Assembly: GCA_016292545.1 (NCBI GenBank)
Contig: JAEDIG010000005.1
Span: forward strand, 1-47,922
Length of the DNA: 47,922 nt
Reading direction: 5' to 3'
Source: Bacteroidaceae bacterium
GTDB taxonomy: Bacteria; Bacteroidota; Bacteroidia; Bacteroidales; Bacteroidaceae
In this document: positions 38,439 through 47,663 of the stretch, piece after piece
Layout of the letters: every line of letters begins with the position of its first letter
Position numbering within the stretch: the first letter of the stretch is position 1
Made by a program: the position numbers and the translations under genes
Notes under the pieces: model-generated
What the model was told of the DNA's origin: nothing
Database searches by the model: none
The model's input: only the letters and a program-made list of their open reading frames with translations

Positions 38439-41066
38439 TCAGAATTCCTGTCCTAGGATGAAATGGAAGTGGCTCTTGCTGTAGGTGCGGCTGCCGAAGA
38501 CTGGGTCGAAACCGTATGCCCAGTCGATACCCAGCATACCCACCATGGGCAGGAAGATGCGCACACCTGCACCCACGGAACGCTTCATGTCGAAGGGATT
38601 GAACTTCTTCACGCTGTTCCATGCGTTACCGCCCTCTGCAAACATCAGACCGTAGATGTTGGTGCTGGCTCCCAGCATGAAGGGATAGCGTAGTTCCAGA
38701 GTGAAGCGGTCATAGGCGTAGCCCATGTAGCCGTTGGGTGTGAGCGAGCCGTTGTCATAGCCGCGGAGTCCGATGGTTTCGGTAGCGTAGGTGCTGCTGT
38801 AGCCCGACATGCCGTCGCCGCCCACGTAGAAGGTCTCGAAGGGCGATCGCTTGTGGCTGTTGTAGGAGCCGAGCAGACCCATCTCCACACGGGTGGAGAG
38901 CACGAAACACTTGTTGTGGCTCGACAAGGCCGTGAAGGTGCGTGTCTTGAACTTCCACTTGTGGTATTCAATCCATCGGTATGCCTCCTGCAGTTCCTGC
39001 CGGTAGGTGCTGCTGAGCGGGTTCTTGCCCAGCCGGGAGTAATCCTTGCCGTCCCATAGGCTGTAGGGTGGGGTGAACGATGCAGAGAGCAGGAACTCCG
39101 ATCCTCTTCGCGGATAGATTTGGTTGTCGGTGCTCGTGCGGCTGAGGTTCACATTGATGCTGATGTTGTTGCAGTTTCCGTTGGAAATGAGGAAATACTG
39201 CCAGTCCTTGAGCATGTAGCGCATATAGGAAAGGTCCATGCCCAACTGGAAATAGTCGTCGGGCCAGCGCAGACGCTTGCCCCATCCCACGGTCACGCCC
39301 AGAATCTTCACGAACTTGTCGGGGTCGTAGTAGTTCTCGTAGTAGTTGTATCCGTTGGTGCCGTAGCCGTAGAGGTAGCTGTTGTAGTAGTTGTTGTAGT
39401 AGGCACTGTTGTAGTAGTTGTCGCTCACGTCGGTCTGCTTGCTGAAGAAGGCGCTCACGCTGAGTGTGTTGGGACGCTTGCCTCCGAACCAGGGGTTCAT
39501 ATAGCTTACGCTGTAGGCCTGGTAGTAGCGACCGTTGGTTTGTCCGCTGATGCTGAATGTCTCTCCGTGTCCCTGCGGCAGAATGCCACGCCGGAGGCCG
39601 TCCTTGTTGAAGAGGTTGGCCATGCAGAAATTGCTGAACTTGAGGCCGATTTTTCCAATCACACCCGTCTGTCCGTAGCCTAGTGAGAATTCCACCTGGT
39701 CGTTGCTCTTGGAGGTGAGTCCCCACAGCAGGTCCACAGTGCCGTTCACCTGGTCGGGCTTGATGTCATACTTGATGCTTTCGGCATCGAAGTGGCCCAG
39801 CGAGGCAATTTCGCGATAGGAGCGTTCCAAGGCCTCCTTGCTGAACAGGTCGCCCGGCTTGTTGCGCAACTCCCTTCTCACCACGTTTTCATACACACGG
39901 TCGTTGCCTGATATGCGCACGTGGCTGATATGGGCCTGCGGGCCTTCCGTGATACGCATCTCCAGGTCTACGCTGTCTCCCACGATGTTGATTTCCACAG
40001 GTTCCAGCCGATAGAATACATAACCGTTGTTATAATAGAGGTTGCCGATGGCGTCTTCATCGGTGTTCAGGCGTTCATCGAGCAGCTTCTGGTTGTACAC
40101 GTCGCCTTTCTTCATGCGCAGGATGCCGGCCAGCGCATCGGTGGGATAGAGTGTGTTGCCCACCCATTCGATGTTGCGCACATAGTACTTCTGCCCTTCC
40201 TCCACCTTCAGGTATACGTCTACGGTCTTGTCATCGTAGGCATACACGCTGTCCTTGAGTATGACGGCATCGCGATAGCCCAGTTCGGCATATTTGCTCA
40301 CCAGGTTCTCCTTGGCCTCCTTGAACTTGCTGTCCACAAACTTCTTGCTCCTGAACCAGCTGGCCATGGAGCCCTTTTCGTGGATTTTCTTCAGCACACC
40401 GTTCTTTACCAGTCCGCCCTTGATTTGCTTCTCTGTGAGCACCTCATTTCCCTCGATGATAATCTTGTGGATTTTCACCTTGTCGTTCTTGTTGATGTTC
40501 ACGTCCACCACAATCTTGTCGGGTGCTCCGGCATCGTCGTGCGATACGATGTTGATTTCGGCATTCTTGTAGCCCTTGTCGTCGAAATAGCGTTTGGCCA
40601 GAATCTTGGCTCGGTCTATCATGTTGGGCGTAAGTTGGTTGTCCTTCACAAGACCCAACTTTTCGGTGAGTTCCTCCTTTTCGTTCTTTTTCACGCCGTT
40701 GTAGTTGATTTGCGAGATGCGCGGGCGTGCGGTGAGCTGTATGTGGAGGAATACGGAGTCGCTGCGGATGCTGTCGGCACTGATGACCACGTTGCTGAAC
40801 AGTCCGTTACGCCAGTAGCGCTTTACTGCCTGCGGCACTTCTTCGCCGGGCAGCGAAATCACTTGTCCCACGGAGAGTCCGCTCAGTCCGATGAGCAGAT
40901 AGTCGTCGTAGCTGGGCACACCATCCACATGGATGCCGCCAATCACGTATTGGCGTGGTGTGCGGCTATAGTCGATTACGGGGTTTGTGTCGGTGGCTTG
41001 TGCCCATGCCTGTGTGGCCACTGCGGCCAGCATGATTGCAAGGTATAACCTTTTCAGGGTCTTCAT
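38439..41066 (-). CDS. bamA: outer membrane protein assembly factor BamA
   Basis: Omp85-family protein that folds beta-barrels into the outer membrane. The 875 residues hold a signal peptide ending AWAQ, about five POTRA domains (residues 40-440; for example RPRISQINYNGVKKNEKEEL and HKIIIEGNEVLTEKQIKGG) and a 16-strand barrel ending in HFHFILGQEF with terminal Phe. The region SVGAGVRIFLPMVGMLGIDWAYGFD is the conserved late barrel. An unusual Tyr/Asn-rich loop sits at about residues 545-580 (YYNSAYYNNYYNSYLYG). It follows uppS by 6 bases and heads the run of ompH genes. Confidence 0.96.
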   Translation of the reverse strand: MKTLKRLYLAIMLAAVATQAWAQATDTNPVIDYSRTPRQYVIGGIHVDGVPSYDDYLLIGLSGLSVGQVISLPGEEVPQAVKRYWRNGLFSNVVISADSIRSDSVFLHIQLTARPRISQINYNGVKKNEKEELTEKLGLVKDNQLTPNMIDRAKILAKRYFDDKGYKNAEINIVSHDDAGAPDKIVVDVNINKNDKVKIHKIIIEGNEVLTEKQIKGGLVKNGVLKKIHEKGSMASWFRSKKFVDSKFKEAKENLVSKYAELGYRDAVILKDSVYAYDDKTVDVYLKVEEGQKYYVRNIEWVGNTLYPTDALAGILRMKKGDVYNQKLLDERLNTDEDAIGNLYYNNGYVFYRLEPVEINIVGDSVDLEMRITEGPQAHISHVRISGNDRVYENVVRRELRNKPGDLFSKEALERSYREIASLGHFDAESIKYDIKPDQVNGTVDLLWGLTSKSNDQVEFSLGYGQTGVIGKIGLKFSNFCMANLFNKDGLRRGILPQGHGETFSISGQTNGRYYQAYSVSYMNPWFGGKRPNTLSVSAFFSKQTDVSDNYYNSAYYNNYYNSYLYGYGTNGYNYYENYYDPDKFVKILGVTVGWGKRLRWPDDYFQLGMDLSYMRYMLKDWQYFLISNGNCNNISINVNLSRTSTDNQIYPRRGSEFLLSASFTPPYSLWDGKDYSRLGKNPLSSTYRQELQEAYRWIEYHKWKFKTRTFTALSSHNKCFVLSTRVEMGLLGSYNSHKRSPFETFYVGGDGMSGYSSTYATETIGLRGYDNGSLTPNGYMGYAYDRFTLELRYPFMLGASTNIYGLMFAEGGNAWNSVKKFNPFDMKRSVGAGVRIFLPMVGMLGIDWAYGFDPVFGSRTYSKSHFHFILGQEF

Positions 41067-41072
41067 ATCAGG

Positions 41073-41816
41073 TTATTCGATGGTTTCCACTTGTTCTCCT
41101 GTCTTGCCGAATCTGCGCTGCCGGCTCTGGTATTCCACAATGGCCTTGTGGAGGTCTTCCTCATGGAAGTCGGGCCAGAATGTGTCGCAGAAGTAAAATT
41201 CGCTGTAGGCGCATTGCCACAGCAGGTAGTTGCTGATGCGCAGTTCGCCTCCCGTGCGGATGAGCAGTTCGGGATCGGGCATAAAACTGGTGGTGAGATG
41301 GTCCGTGATATATTGCTCTGTCACTTCTTCGGGCTTGAGCTTGCCTGCAGCTGCCTGTGCGGCAATATCCTGGGCTGTGCGTGTGATTTCCCACCGGCTG
41401 CTATAGCTCAGTGCAAGGATTGCTGTCATGCGTGTGTTCCCCGCAGTGTGGTCCATGCACTCCTGCACTCTCTTCCTAGCACTCTCCGGCAGACGGCCCA
41501 TGTCGCCGATCATGCGGAAGCGCACGTTGTTCTTCATGAAGATTTCGTCTTCAAGCTTGGTCACCACCAGATTCATCAGGGCTTCCACTTCCGCCTTCGG
41601 GCGGTCCCAGTTTTCGGTGGAGAAGGAATACATGGTGAGGTATTTCACACCCAGGCGTGTACATTCTTCGGTGATGCGTTTCACTGTGGCCACTCCTTCC
41701 ACATGCCCTGCGGTGCGGGGCAGTCCCTTGGCTTTGGCCCATCTGCCGTTGCCGTCCATGATGATGGCGATGTGGCTGGGCAGCCTGTCGAAATCTATCT
41801 GCTCTTTATAGTTCAT
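41073..41816 (-). CDS. uppS: isoprenyl transferase (undecaprenyl diphosphate synthase)
   Basis: Cis-prenyltransferase that builds the C55 lipid carrier for cell-wall and glycan synthesis. At 247 residues it is of normal size. Signatures: HIAIIMDGNGRWAKAKGLPRTAGHVEG with catalytic Asp, YSFSTENWDRPKAEVEALM, and the C-terminal PDPELLIRTGGELRISNYLLWQCAYSEFYF with the RTGGE motif and FWPDFHEEDL. It sits 6 bases before bamA and after the DUF6089 gene. Its substrates come from the pathway served by ispG in this window. Confidence 0.96.
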   Translation of the reverse strand: MNYKEQIDFDRLPSHIAIIMDGNGRWAKAKGLPRTAGHVEGVATVKRITEECTRLGVKYLTMYSFSTENWDRPKAEVEALMNLVVTKLEDEIFMKNNVRFRMIGDMGRLPESARKRVQECMDHTAGNTRMTAILALSYSSRWEITRTAQDIAAQAAAGKLKPEEVTEQYITDHLTTSFMPDPELLIRTGGELRISNYLLWQCAYSEFYFCDTFWPDFHEEDLHKAIVEYQSRQRRFGKTGEQVETIE

Positions 41817-41906
41817 ATCTCTATATTAATTATTGTATGCGCGTGGTGTACGCATGTATGTTCTTTTTTTTTCTTTGTTCTTTTGTCCTTTCTGTCTGTG
41901 TTTTGG

Positions 41907-42650
41907 TCAGTCGTTGTTACACCTGCGGTATTTGGGGCAGATGTCGTAGCTCACGTAGACCATGGTGAAGGAGTAGCAGTCCTTGTTTTTCAGGCCCACG
42001 CTCTTTATTCCATAGGGATGGATGAGCCGTTTGCTCTCGCTGTCGCCTGCGTCCAGCGCGTCGCTGGTGGTGAACCGCATGCTCCATTCCAGACCGATGT
42101 TCAGCCGAGGCTTCATCTTGTATTTTACGCCGACACCCACGGGCAGGCATAGCCCGAAGGCTGTTGCGGCTCCGCCGGCTGCCAGTGTGAATCCCATTCC
42201 GGCCAGTGCGTAGGGTGTGATGCGCTTCAGGTCCTTGTAGCCGCCTCCATAGCCATAGCCCCAGAAGTTCATCTCAAACTGGGCTCCCATGTCTACCACA
42301 TTGCGTCCGAACGAAACCTTTACGGGCGTGCCGCCCTCAGCACTGGGATTGAGCGGGTCGTCGGGGATGAAGAAATCATCACTGCTGCCTCTCAGGTGAG
42401 CCACTCCCAGATTGGCCTTGACGGCCATCCGTGGGTTGAAGTTGCGCCTCAGCAGCAGCGTTCCCATGCCGCTCAGCTGTACAAAGGGTGTGCTGTTCAC
42501 ATCACCCAGATAGAAACTGGTGCCCAGGGCACCGCCCACTTCCATCTTGTATTCCACCTCCTGCTGGGCGTTTGCGCCGGCCCATGCCAGCATCATCAGC
42601 AGGAATGCTATTGCCTGTCGAAGGCCAGTCGGCCTAGTCGTCCGCGCCAT
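41907..42650 (-). CDS. DUF6089-type outer-membrane beta-barrel protein
   Basis: A 247-residue protein with a signal peptide ending WAGANAQ and alternating hydrophobic strands (VEYKMEVGGALGTSFYLGD, TLLLRRNFNPRMAVKANLGVAHL, LAGMGFTLAAGG) typical of a small outer-membrane barrel. It matches DUF6089, usually found next to uppS and bamA in Bacteroidetes. The C-terminal SFTMVYVSYDICPKYRRC is a common end. The start is placed at 42650; 42674 is possible. Either way it overlaps the end of the DUF6242 gene. Function is unknown, probably linked to outer-membrane assembly by context. Confidence 0.78.
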   Translation of the reverse strand: MARTTRPTGLRQAIAFLLMMLAWAGANAQQEVEYKMEVGGALGTSFYLGDVNSTPFVQLSGMGTLLLRRNFNPRMAVKANLGVAHLRGSSDDFFIPDDPLNPSAEGGTPVKVSFGRNVVDMGAQFEMNFWGYGYGGGYKDLKRITPYALAGMGFTLAAGGAATAFGLCLPVGVGVKYKMKPRLNIGLEWSMRFTTSDALDAGDSESKRLIHPYGIKSVGLKNKDCYSFTMVYVSYDICPKYRRCNND

Positions 42651-43966
42651 ACCTGGTTGTCGGCAATGATCCATATATGATAATCGTTGTCGGTGACCGC
42701 TGTCACCGGACCTTCCACGCCCTCCAGTTCGTAGGGCAGGTGGATGTACAGGTCACGTTTCCATGTGATGCCGTTGTCGCTGCTCACATACAGGCAGTCC
42801 ATGGCATCGCCTGTGTCATCAATGCGCTGGCCGCCAAAGGTGAACAGCCTTCCGTCGTATTGGAGCAAGGACTGGTGTAGCAATACAGGGCAGGGATATT
42901 TGTTGTCTGCGCTGGGCATCAGGTGCATCCACATGGCAGACGTTTCCTCGGAGGCGGCCCTCCATGATTTCACCCACACGCTGCGGCCCCACGTCTGGGC
43001 TCCTTGTCCGGCTATGAGCAGACGTTTGCGTCCGTTCTTTTCTGTATAGGGGATGCTAAGCACATCGCGGTTGGGCAGCAGCGAGGCATCTTCGTCCAGT
43101 TCCTCTGCTGTCCACTGCATAGCATCTTCGGAGCGTAGCAGCTGGCTGCCGGCCAGCGAATAGTAGGCATCATCCGTTACGGCGGCCAATGTCATTCCCT
43201 CCCGTGCCACGCCCAGCGTTTCCCAGTCGGTGGCATTGGAGGAGGTGAACAGCTGACCCTTTCTGTCGCTCATGTATACCTGTCCGCGTGCCTGTCGGAG
43301 CGTTTCCAGCTGGGCATCTGCGGGGATACGGCTTTCTTGCACATTCCATCCCTCAGTGCCCTTTGTGGCCAGACTCCATCCGTCGGATGTCTGTCCCAGC
43401 ACATGCAGCTGTCCGTTCAGCCACAGGGCACGCATATCGGTCATGCCCTGAAAGGTTTCGGGCACGGAGTCGGTGCGCGTCCAATAGAGCGAGTCGCCCT
43501 CCTGCTGGTGGATGTTCACCTTGAGGGTGTAGATGCGGTAGCTGGACAGGTCGTTGGCGGTGACCGACAGATGGACGGGCTTTGACAGGTTGATGCTGTC
43601 CGAGGTGCTGTATGCTGTCCATGATGCGCTGTCTGTATCGGCGGGGCGATAGGAAACGATGGAGCCATCAAAACTGATGGTGAGCAGAATGGCCGACACA
43701 TCGGCACCGTATGGCAGCGAGTCGCGGTTTTCTATGACCAGGTTGTGCTGGTCGATGGTCATGGGAAAATAGGAGCCGGAGATGGAGGTGTAGTAGATGC
43801 TGTCGCTCCCGTCGCTGGCTGTGGTGGTCAGTGCCCGTTTGAATGAGCCCAGCGTCACGTTGGATATATAGCAATAGTTGGACACCGTCGTTTCGTCGTC
43901 GTCCTTCATGCATGCACCGAGCAGAACGGCTGTCAGTGTCAGCAGGCCCGGTAAAAGTCTTTTCAT
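42608..43966 (-). CDS. DUF6242-type lipoprotein
   Basis: A 452-residue surface or periplasmic lipoprotein. A type II signal ends LTAVLLGACMKDDDETT, with the Cys as lipid anchor and an acidic run after it, as often seen in Bacteroidetes lipoproteins sent to the surface. The N-terminal immunoglobulin-like part (about 25-155) is followed by a beta-propeller-like half with Asp-box-like turns (SSNATDWETLGVA, YVSSDNGITWKRDL). This arrangement matches DUF6242. The ATG at 43966 is preferred over a GTG at 43975. It is the first gene of the envelope operon. Confidence 0.8.
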   Translation of the reverse strand: MKRLLPGLLTLTAVLLGACMKDDDETTVSNYCYISNVTLGSFKRALTTTASDGSDSIYYTSISGSYFPMTIDQHNLVIENRDSLPYGADVSAILLTISFDGSIVSYRPADTDSASWTAYSTSDSINLSKPVHLSVTANDLSSYRIYTLKVNIHQQEGDSLYWTRTDSVPETFQGMTDMRALWLNGQLHVLGQTSDGWSLATKGTEGWNVQESRIPADAQLETLRQARGQVYMSDRKGQLFTSSNATDWETLGVAREGMTLAAVTDDAYYSLAGSQLLRSEDAMQWTAEELDEDASLLPNRDVLSIPYTEKNGRKRLLIAGQGAQTWGRSVWVKSWRAASEETSAMWMHLMPSADNKYPCPVLLHQSLLQYDGRLFTFGGQRIDDTGDAMDCLYVSSDNGITWKRDLYIHLPYELEGVEGPVTAVTDNDYHIWIIADNQVWRGRLGRLAFDRQ

Positions 43967-44003
43967 ACGTTTCACGCTCGTGTATATATTATGTTTCAGT
44001 CTA

Positions 44004-44038
44004 CAAAATTACGCTTAATATTTGATTTTTCCCCCAAA
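44004..44038 (-). promoter_or_regulatory. putative promoter of the envelope operon
   Basis: On the minus strand TTTG (44038-44035), 23 bases, then TAATTTTG (44011-44004), 38 bases before the ATG at 43966. The spacing is a little long. Confidence 0.5.
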
Positions 44039-44060
44039 TAGGGGTTGAAAAGCGATGGAA

Positions 44061-45092
44061 TTAAGTAAAATTAGGGATAAACGGCCCTTTCAACCTGTCT
44101 TTTGTACAATTTTTCCTAAATATTAGCACTTTGTTCCCCTCATATTCTTCTGTCCTGCACATTCCCTGTGGGGGCCATGCCGGCGACTGGATGCCCGTGC
44201 CCAGGACGATGGGGGCAACCTCCACCCTCAGCTCGTCCCATAGCCCGGCCTCCAGAAAGGCGTTGTGGAGCCTGGATCCCCCTTCCACCAGCAGCGACTG
44301 GATGCCTTTTTCATATAGGTCGGTGAGGATTTCGGCTATGCTTTTCCCCTGATAGACCAAGGCGGATGGATAGGATGGCTGGCACAGGTTGAGGTGGGAA
44401 GGGAGCGGCTGGGGGCGGGAGGCCATAACCACCCGTAGGGGATTTTCTCCGTGCCAGTGGCGCACGTTGAGTGAGGGATTGTCCAGGATGGCCGTGCGTG
44501 CGCCCACCATGATTGCCTTGTGGCCGGCCCTGAGCTTGTGCACCAGCATCTGGGTGAAGGGTGTGGAGAACCTCACACTGCTGCCGTCGGCGCGGGCGAT
44601 GAAACCGTCGGCCGATTGGGCCCATTTGAGCGTGACCCATGGCCGGTGGAGGGAGTGGAAGGTGATGAAACGTTCGTTGAGGGTGCGGCATTCATCCTCC
44701 AGCACTCCCACTCTCACCTCTATTCCTGCATCCTTCAGCTTCTTGATGCCGAGCCCGTTCACTTTGGCAAAAGGGTCCTGGCAGCCAATCACCACCCGCG
44801 GTATGCGCTGTGCCACAATGAGGTCGGCACAGGGGGGCGTTTTCCCATAATGTGCGCAAGGCTCCAGGCTCACATAGATGGTGCTTCTTGTGAGCAGCCG
44901 TTTGTCCTTGACGGCAGCGATGGCGTTCACCTCGGCATGCGGGCCTCCGCATTTGCGGTGGTAGCCCTCTCCGATGATATGTCCGTCGCACACCACCACG
45001 GCTCCCACCATGGGGTTGGGTGCCGCTCCTTCTTCTCCGCATCGTGCCAGTTGGATGCAGCGTTTCATGAAACAAATGTCTTGTGCCGACAT
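44061..45092 (-). CDS. ribD: bifunctional riboflavin biosynthesis protein RibD
   Basis: Carries out the second and third steps of riboflavin synthesis: deamination of the pyrimidine and reduction of its ribose. It has 343 residues from the ATG at 45092; longer starts at 45116 and 45113 are possible. The N-terminal deaminase has the zinc ligands in GGPHAEVNAIAA and LEPCAHYGKTPPCADLI. The C-terminal reductase has VTLKWAQSADGFIARADGSS, IMVGARTAILDNPSLNVR and SLLVEGGSRLHNAFLEAGL. It is divergent from prmC. No FMN riboswitch was seen upstream. Confidence 0.94.
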   Translation of the reverse strand: MSAQDICFMKRCIQLARCGEEGAAPNPMVGAVVVCDGHIIGEGYHRKCGGPHAEVNAIAAVKDKRLLTRSTIYVSLEPCAHYGKTPPCADLIVAQRIPRVVIGCQDPFAKVNGLGIKKLKDAGIEVRVGVLEDECRTLNERFITFHSLHRPWVTLKWAQSADGFIARADGSSVRFSTPFTQMLVHKLRAGHKAIMVGARTAILDNPSLNVRHWHGENPLRVVMASRPQPLPSHLNLCQPSYPSALVYQGKSIAEILTDLYEKGIQSLLVEGGSRLHNAFLEAGLWDELRVEVAPIVLGTGIQSPAWPPQGMCRTEEYEGNKVLIFRKNCTKDRLKGPFIPNFT

Positions 45093-45131
45093 CTTTTGAC
45101 TCTCTTCTGTCATCATTCCACTTTTTTTGTT

Positions 45132-45139
45132 TACCTTTG
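45132..45139 (+). promoter_or_regulatory. putative -7 box directly before prmC
   Basis: TACCTTTG ends 4 bases before the prmC ATG, so a transcript from it would be leaderless or nearly so. No clear -33 box was found at the usual distance. Confidence 0.45.
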
Positions 45140-45143
45140 CAGT

Positions 45144-45956
45144 ATGAATGCGATTCGTAGACTCCAGGAAGTGTATTCGCCCGGCGAGGCACGGGCGGTA
45201 TACCGTTTGGTGATGGAAACCCGCTTCCATCTGTCCATGACCGACATTTTGCTGGGCAAAGATAGGGAATTATCTCCAAACGACCTAGCAGAATGGGAAA
45301 ATATTCTCTCTCACCTGCTCCATGGCATGCCGGTACAGTATGTGCTGGGCGAGGCCGAGTTCCGTGGAATGCGGCTGCATGTGGAGCCTGGCGTGCTGAT
45401 TCCCAGGCCCGAAACAGCCCAGTTGGTGGATGCCCTCCTGCAAGAGGCGGCTGAGGGATGCCGTGTGCTGGAGATAGGGACAGGCAGTGGCTGCATCGCT
45501 GTGGCACTGGCCAAGGCCGGCTGCAGGGTGACGGCTACGGATGTGTCGCCTGTGGCACTCCGTGTGGCGCGCGGCAATGCCGCGGACCAAGGGGTAGAGG
45601 TGGACTTTGTGGAGGACGATGTGCTCCACACCCGTCTGCCGATGGCAATGTGGGACGTGGTGGTGAGCAATCCTCCCTATATCTGCCAGCGCGAGGCCGC
45701 TGAGATGGAGCCGCTTGTGCTGGCACATGAGCCGCATGAGGCCTTGTTCGTGCCCGACCATGACCCCTTACTCTTCTATCGCGCCATTCTGGAGCTGGCG
45801 GCTTCCCGTCTGGCTCCCTCGGGCCGTGTGTATTTTGAAATCAACCGCCTTTATGGAGACGACCTTTGTGCGCTGGCCCGTGGCATGGGGTTCGTGCATA
45901 CTGCACTTTGGCAGGACTCCTTTGGCAACAACCGTTTTGTGAAATGTTCAAGATGA
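45144..45956 (+). CDS. prmC: peptide chain release factor N5-glutamine methyltransferase
   Basis: Methylates the Gln of the GGQ motif in release factors, which speeds translation termination. It has 270 residues from ATG 45144. The helical N-terminal domain (MNAIRRLQEVYSPGEARAV) is followed by PVQYVLGEAEFRGMRLHVEPGVLIPRPETAQLVD, the characteristic linker. SAM motif I is VLEIGTGSGCIAVALA and the catalytic NPPY is in VVSNPPYICQREAAEMEP. The stop overlaps the recX start (ATGA). Confidence 0.95.
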   Translation: MNAIRRLQEVYSPGEARAVYRLVMETRFHLSMTDILLGKDRELSPNDLAEWENILSHLLHGMPVQYVLGEAEFRGMRLHVEPGVLIPRPETAQLVDALLQEAAEGCRVLEIGTGSGCIAVALAKAGCRVTATDVSPVALRVARGNAADQGVEVDFVEDDVLHTRLPMAMWDVVVSNPPYICQREAAEMEPLVLAHEPHEALFVPDHDPLLFYRAILELAASRLAPSGRVYFEINRLYGDDLCALARGMGFVHTALWQDSFGNNRFVKCSR

Positions 45957-46426
45957 AGAAGACACCAAACCGTGTGCTCACATATGAGGAGGCCCTCTCG
46001 CGTGCCACCCGCCTCTGTAGCGGGGGTGAGCATTGCCGGCATGAGATGGAAGAAAAGGCTTGTGCATGGGGGCTGTCGCCGCTGGATGCCGGGCGGCTGG
46101 CCGACTATCTGGAGGCCGAACGCTATGTGGATGATGCCCGCTTCTGCAGGGCCTACGTGCATGACAAGTTGCGATACAACCATTGGGGCGCGGCCAAGCT
46201 GCGCCAGATGCTCCACATGCAGGGGCTGGACGATGCACTGATCCGGCAGGCGCTCGACGAGGTGGACGAGGATGAATACCGATTGGTCCTTCGGGGTGTG
46301 TTGCAGCAGAAGAAGCGTTCCATGCCTATGGAGGACGACTACACCATGCGCACGAAGCTCATCCGGCATGCCCTTTCGCGGGGCTTTGGACTTGATGAGA
46401 TTGAACGTGCTTTGCAGGAATGCTGA
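45953..46426 (+). CDS. recX: regulatory protein RecX
   Basis: Modulator of RecA filaments. The 157 residues are rich in helices arranged as three-helix repeats: LTYEEALSRATRLCSGGEH, LADYLEAERYVDDARFCRAYVHDKLRYNHWGAAKLRQML with the hallmark E-x-x-Y-v-D-D-x-x-F, and HALSRGFGLDEIERAL at the end. The start at 45953 overlaps the prmC stop; an ATG at 45944 is also possible. The recA gene is not in the window. Confidence 0.9.
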   Translation: MKKTPNRVLTYEEALSRATRLCSGGEHCRHEMEEKACAWGLSPLDAGRLADYLEAERYVDDARFCRAYVHDKLRYNHWGAAKLRQMLHMQGLDDALIRQALDEVDEDEYRLVLRGVLQQKKRSMPMEDDYTMRTKLIRHALSRGFGLDEIERALQEC

Positions 46427-46467
46427 AAAAAAACGCTGAATACGTGGCAAGTAACGACAAAATGTTG

Positions 46468-46475
46468 TAAATTTG
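46468..46475 (+). promoter_or_regulatory. putative pyrE -7 box
   Basis: TAAATTTG, 40 bases before the pyrE ATG. The -33 region (TGG near 46445) is weak. Confidence 0.5.
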
Positions 46476-46515
46476 CAACCAAATACGATAATATAAACTC
46501 TAATCCTTATTCAAG

Positions 46516-47148
46516 ATGAATACATTGAAGAATATTTTTGCGGCCAAACTGCTCGATGTGAAGGCCATCAAGTTGCAACCCACCAACCCGTTTACATGGG
46601 CCAGCGGATGGAAGAGCCCCTTCTATTGCGACAACCGGAAGACACTTTCTTATCCCGGGCTCCGCTGTTTCGTGAAGATTGAACTGGTGCGCCTTGTGAT
46701 GGAGAACTTCCCTCAGGCAGATGCCATTGCCGGTGTGGCCACAGGGGCTATCGCCCAGGGCGCGCTGGTGGCCGATGCGTTGGGACTTCCCTTTGTGTAT
46801 GTGCGCAGCAAACCCAAAGACCACGGTCTGGAAAACCTCATCGAGGGTGAACTGAAGCCTGGCATGAAGGTGGTGGTGGTAGAAGACCTCATCAGCACTG
46901 GCGGCAGCAGTCTGAAGGCCGTGGAGGCCATCCGTTCCAACGGATGCACGGTCGTGGGCATGGTGGCCAGCTATACATACGGTTTCGATGTGGCCAAGCA
47001 GGCGTTTGAACAGGCTGGGGTGGAGCTGATTACGCTCACCGACTATGAGGCCGTGGTGGCCGAGGCCCTGAAGACCGGCTACATACAGCCGTCCGACGTG
47101 CAGTTGCTCCACGACTGGCGCAAGGATCCAGCACACTGGAACGGATAA
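46516..47148 (+). CDS. pyrE: orotate phosphoribosyltransferase
   Basis: Fifth step of de novo pyrimidine synthesis: joins orotate to PRPP to give OMP. At 210 residues it has normal size. Signatures: FTWASGWKSPFYCDNRKTLSYPGLR, IAGVATGAIAQGALVADALGLPFVYVRSKPKDHG, and the PRPP-binding loop VVVVEDLISTGGSSLKAVEAI. It is followed after 24 bases by an SRPBCC-fold gene and then argH, probably one operon. Confidence 0.96.
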   Translation: MNTLKNIFAAKLLDVKAIKLQPTNPFTWASGWKSPFYCDNRKTLSYPGLRCFVKIELVRLVMENFPQADAIAGVATGAIAQGALVADALGLPFVYVRSKPKDHGLENLIEGELKPGMKVVVVEDLISTGGSSLKAVEAIRSNGCTVVGMVASYTYGFDVAKQAFEQAGVELITLTDYEAVVAEALKTGYIQPSDVQLLHDWRKDPAHWNG

Positions 47149-47172
47149 CCCCCTCAACCAATATTCTCTGTT

Positions 47173-47652
47173 ATGACAAAATACGAAAGCGAAGTAAAAC
47201 GCATCTATGTGCCCCGGCAGGCAGTCTATGACAAACTGAGCGACCTTTCCCGCCTGTCCTCCATTCGCGAGCGGGCGGCCGACCCCATGTTCCGCGATCA
47301 GGTGCTGGCCATGGCCGGCGACAAGATAAAGCCGGAACAGGCCGACAAGGTTATTGAGGTGCTGCAGAAACTTGAGATGACCACCGACACCCTCACCTTC
47401 GATGCAGGCCCTATGGGGAACATCACGCTGCGCATCATCGAGCGCGAGGAACCCAAGTGTGTCAAGTTCAATCTGGAGGGTGCGCCCATTCAGGCCAACC
47501 TGTGGATACAGTTGCTGGAGCGCGATGCGGAAACCCTGTTGAAGTGTACGCTGGGGGCCGAGCTCAATTTCCTGATCCGCCAGATGGTGGGCAGCAAGTT
47601 GCAGGGCGGTGTGGACCAGCTGGCCACCATGCTGGCCTCCATCCCCTATTAA
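47173..47652 (+). CDS. SRPBCC-fold protein, unknown ligand
   Basis: A 159-residue single-domain protein with the START/polyketide-cyclase-like helix-grip pattern: YESEVKRIYVPRQAVYDKLSDL at the front, alternating strands (TDTLTFDAGPMGNITLRIIERE, CVKFNLEGAPIQANLWIQLLE, TLLKCTLGAELNFLIRQMV) and a long C-terminal helix (GGVDQLATMLASIPY). No signal peptide, so cytoplasmic. It sits between pyrE and argH. The ligand is unknown. Confidence 0.78.
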   Translation: MTKYESEVKRIYVPRQAVYDKLSDLSRLSSIRERAADPMFRDQVLAMAGDKIKPEQADKVIEVLQKLEMTTDTLTFDAGPMGNITLRIIEREEPKCVKFNLEGAPIQANLWIQLLERDAETLLKCTLGAELNFLIRQMVGSKLQGGVDQLATMLASIPY

Positions 47653-47663
47653 TATATTATGGT

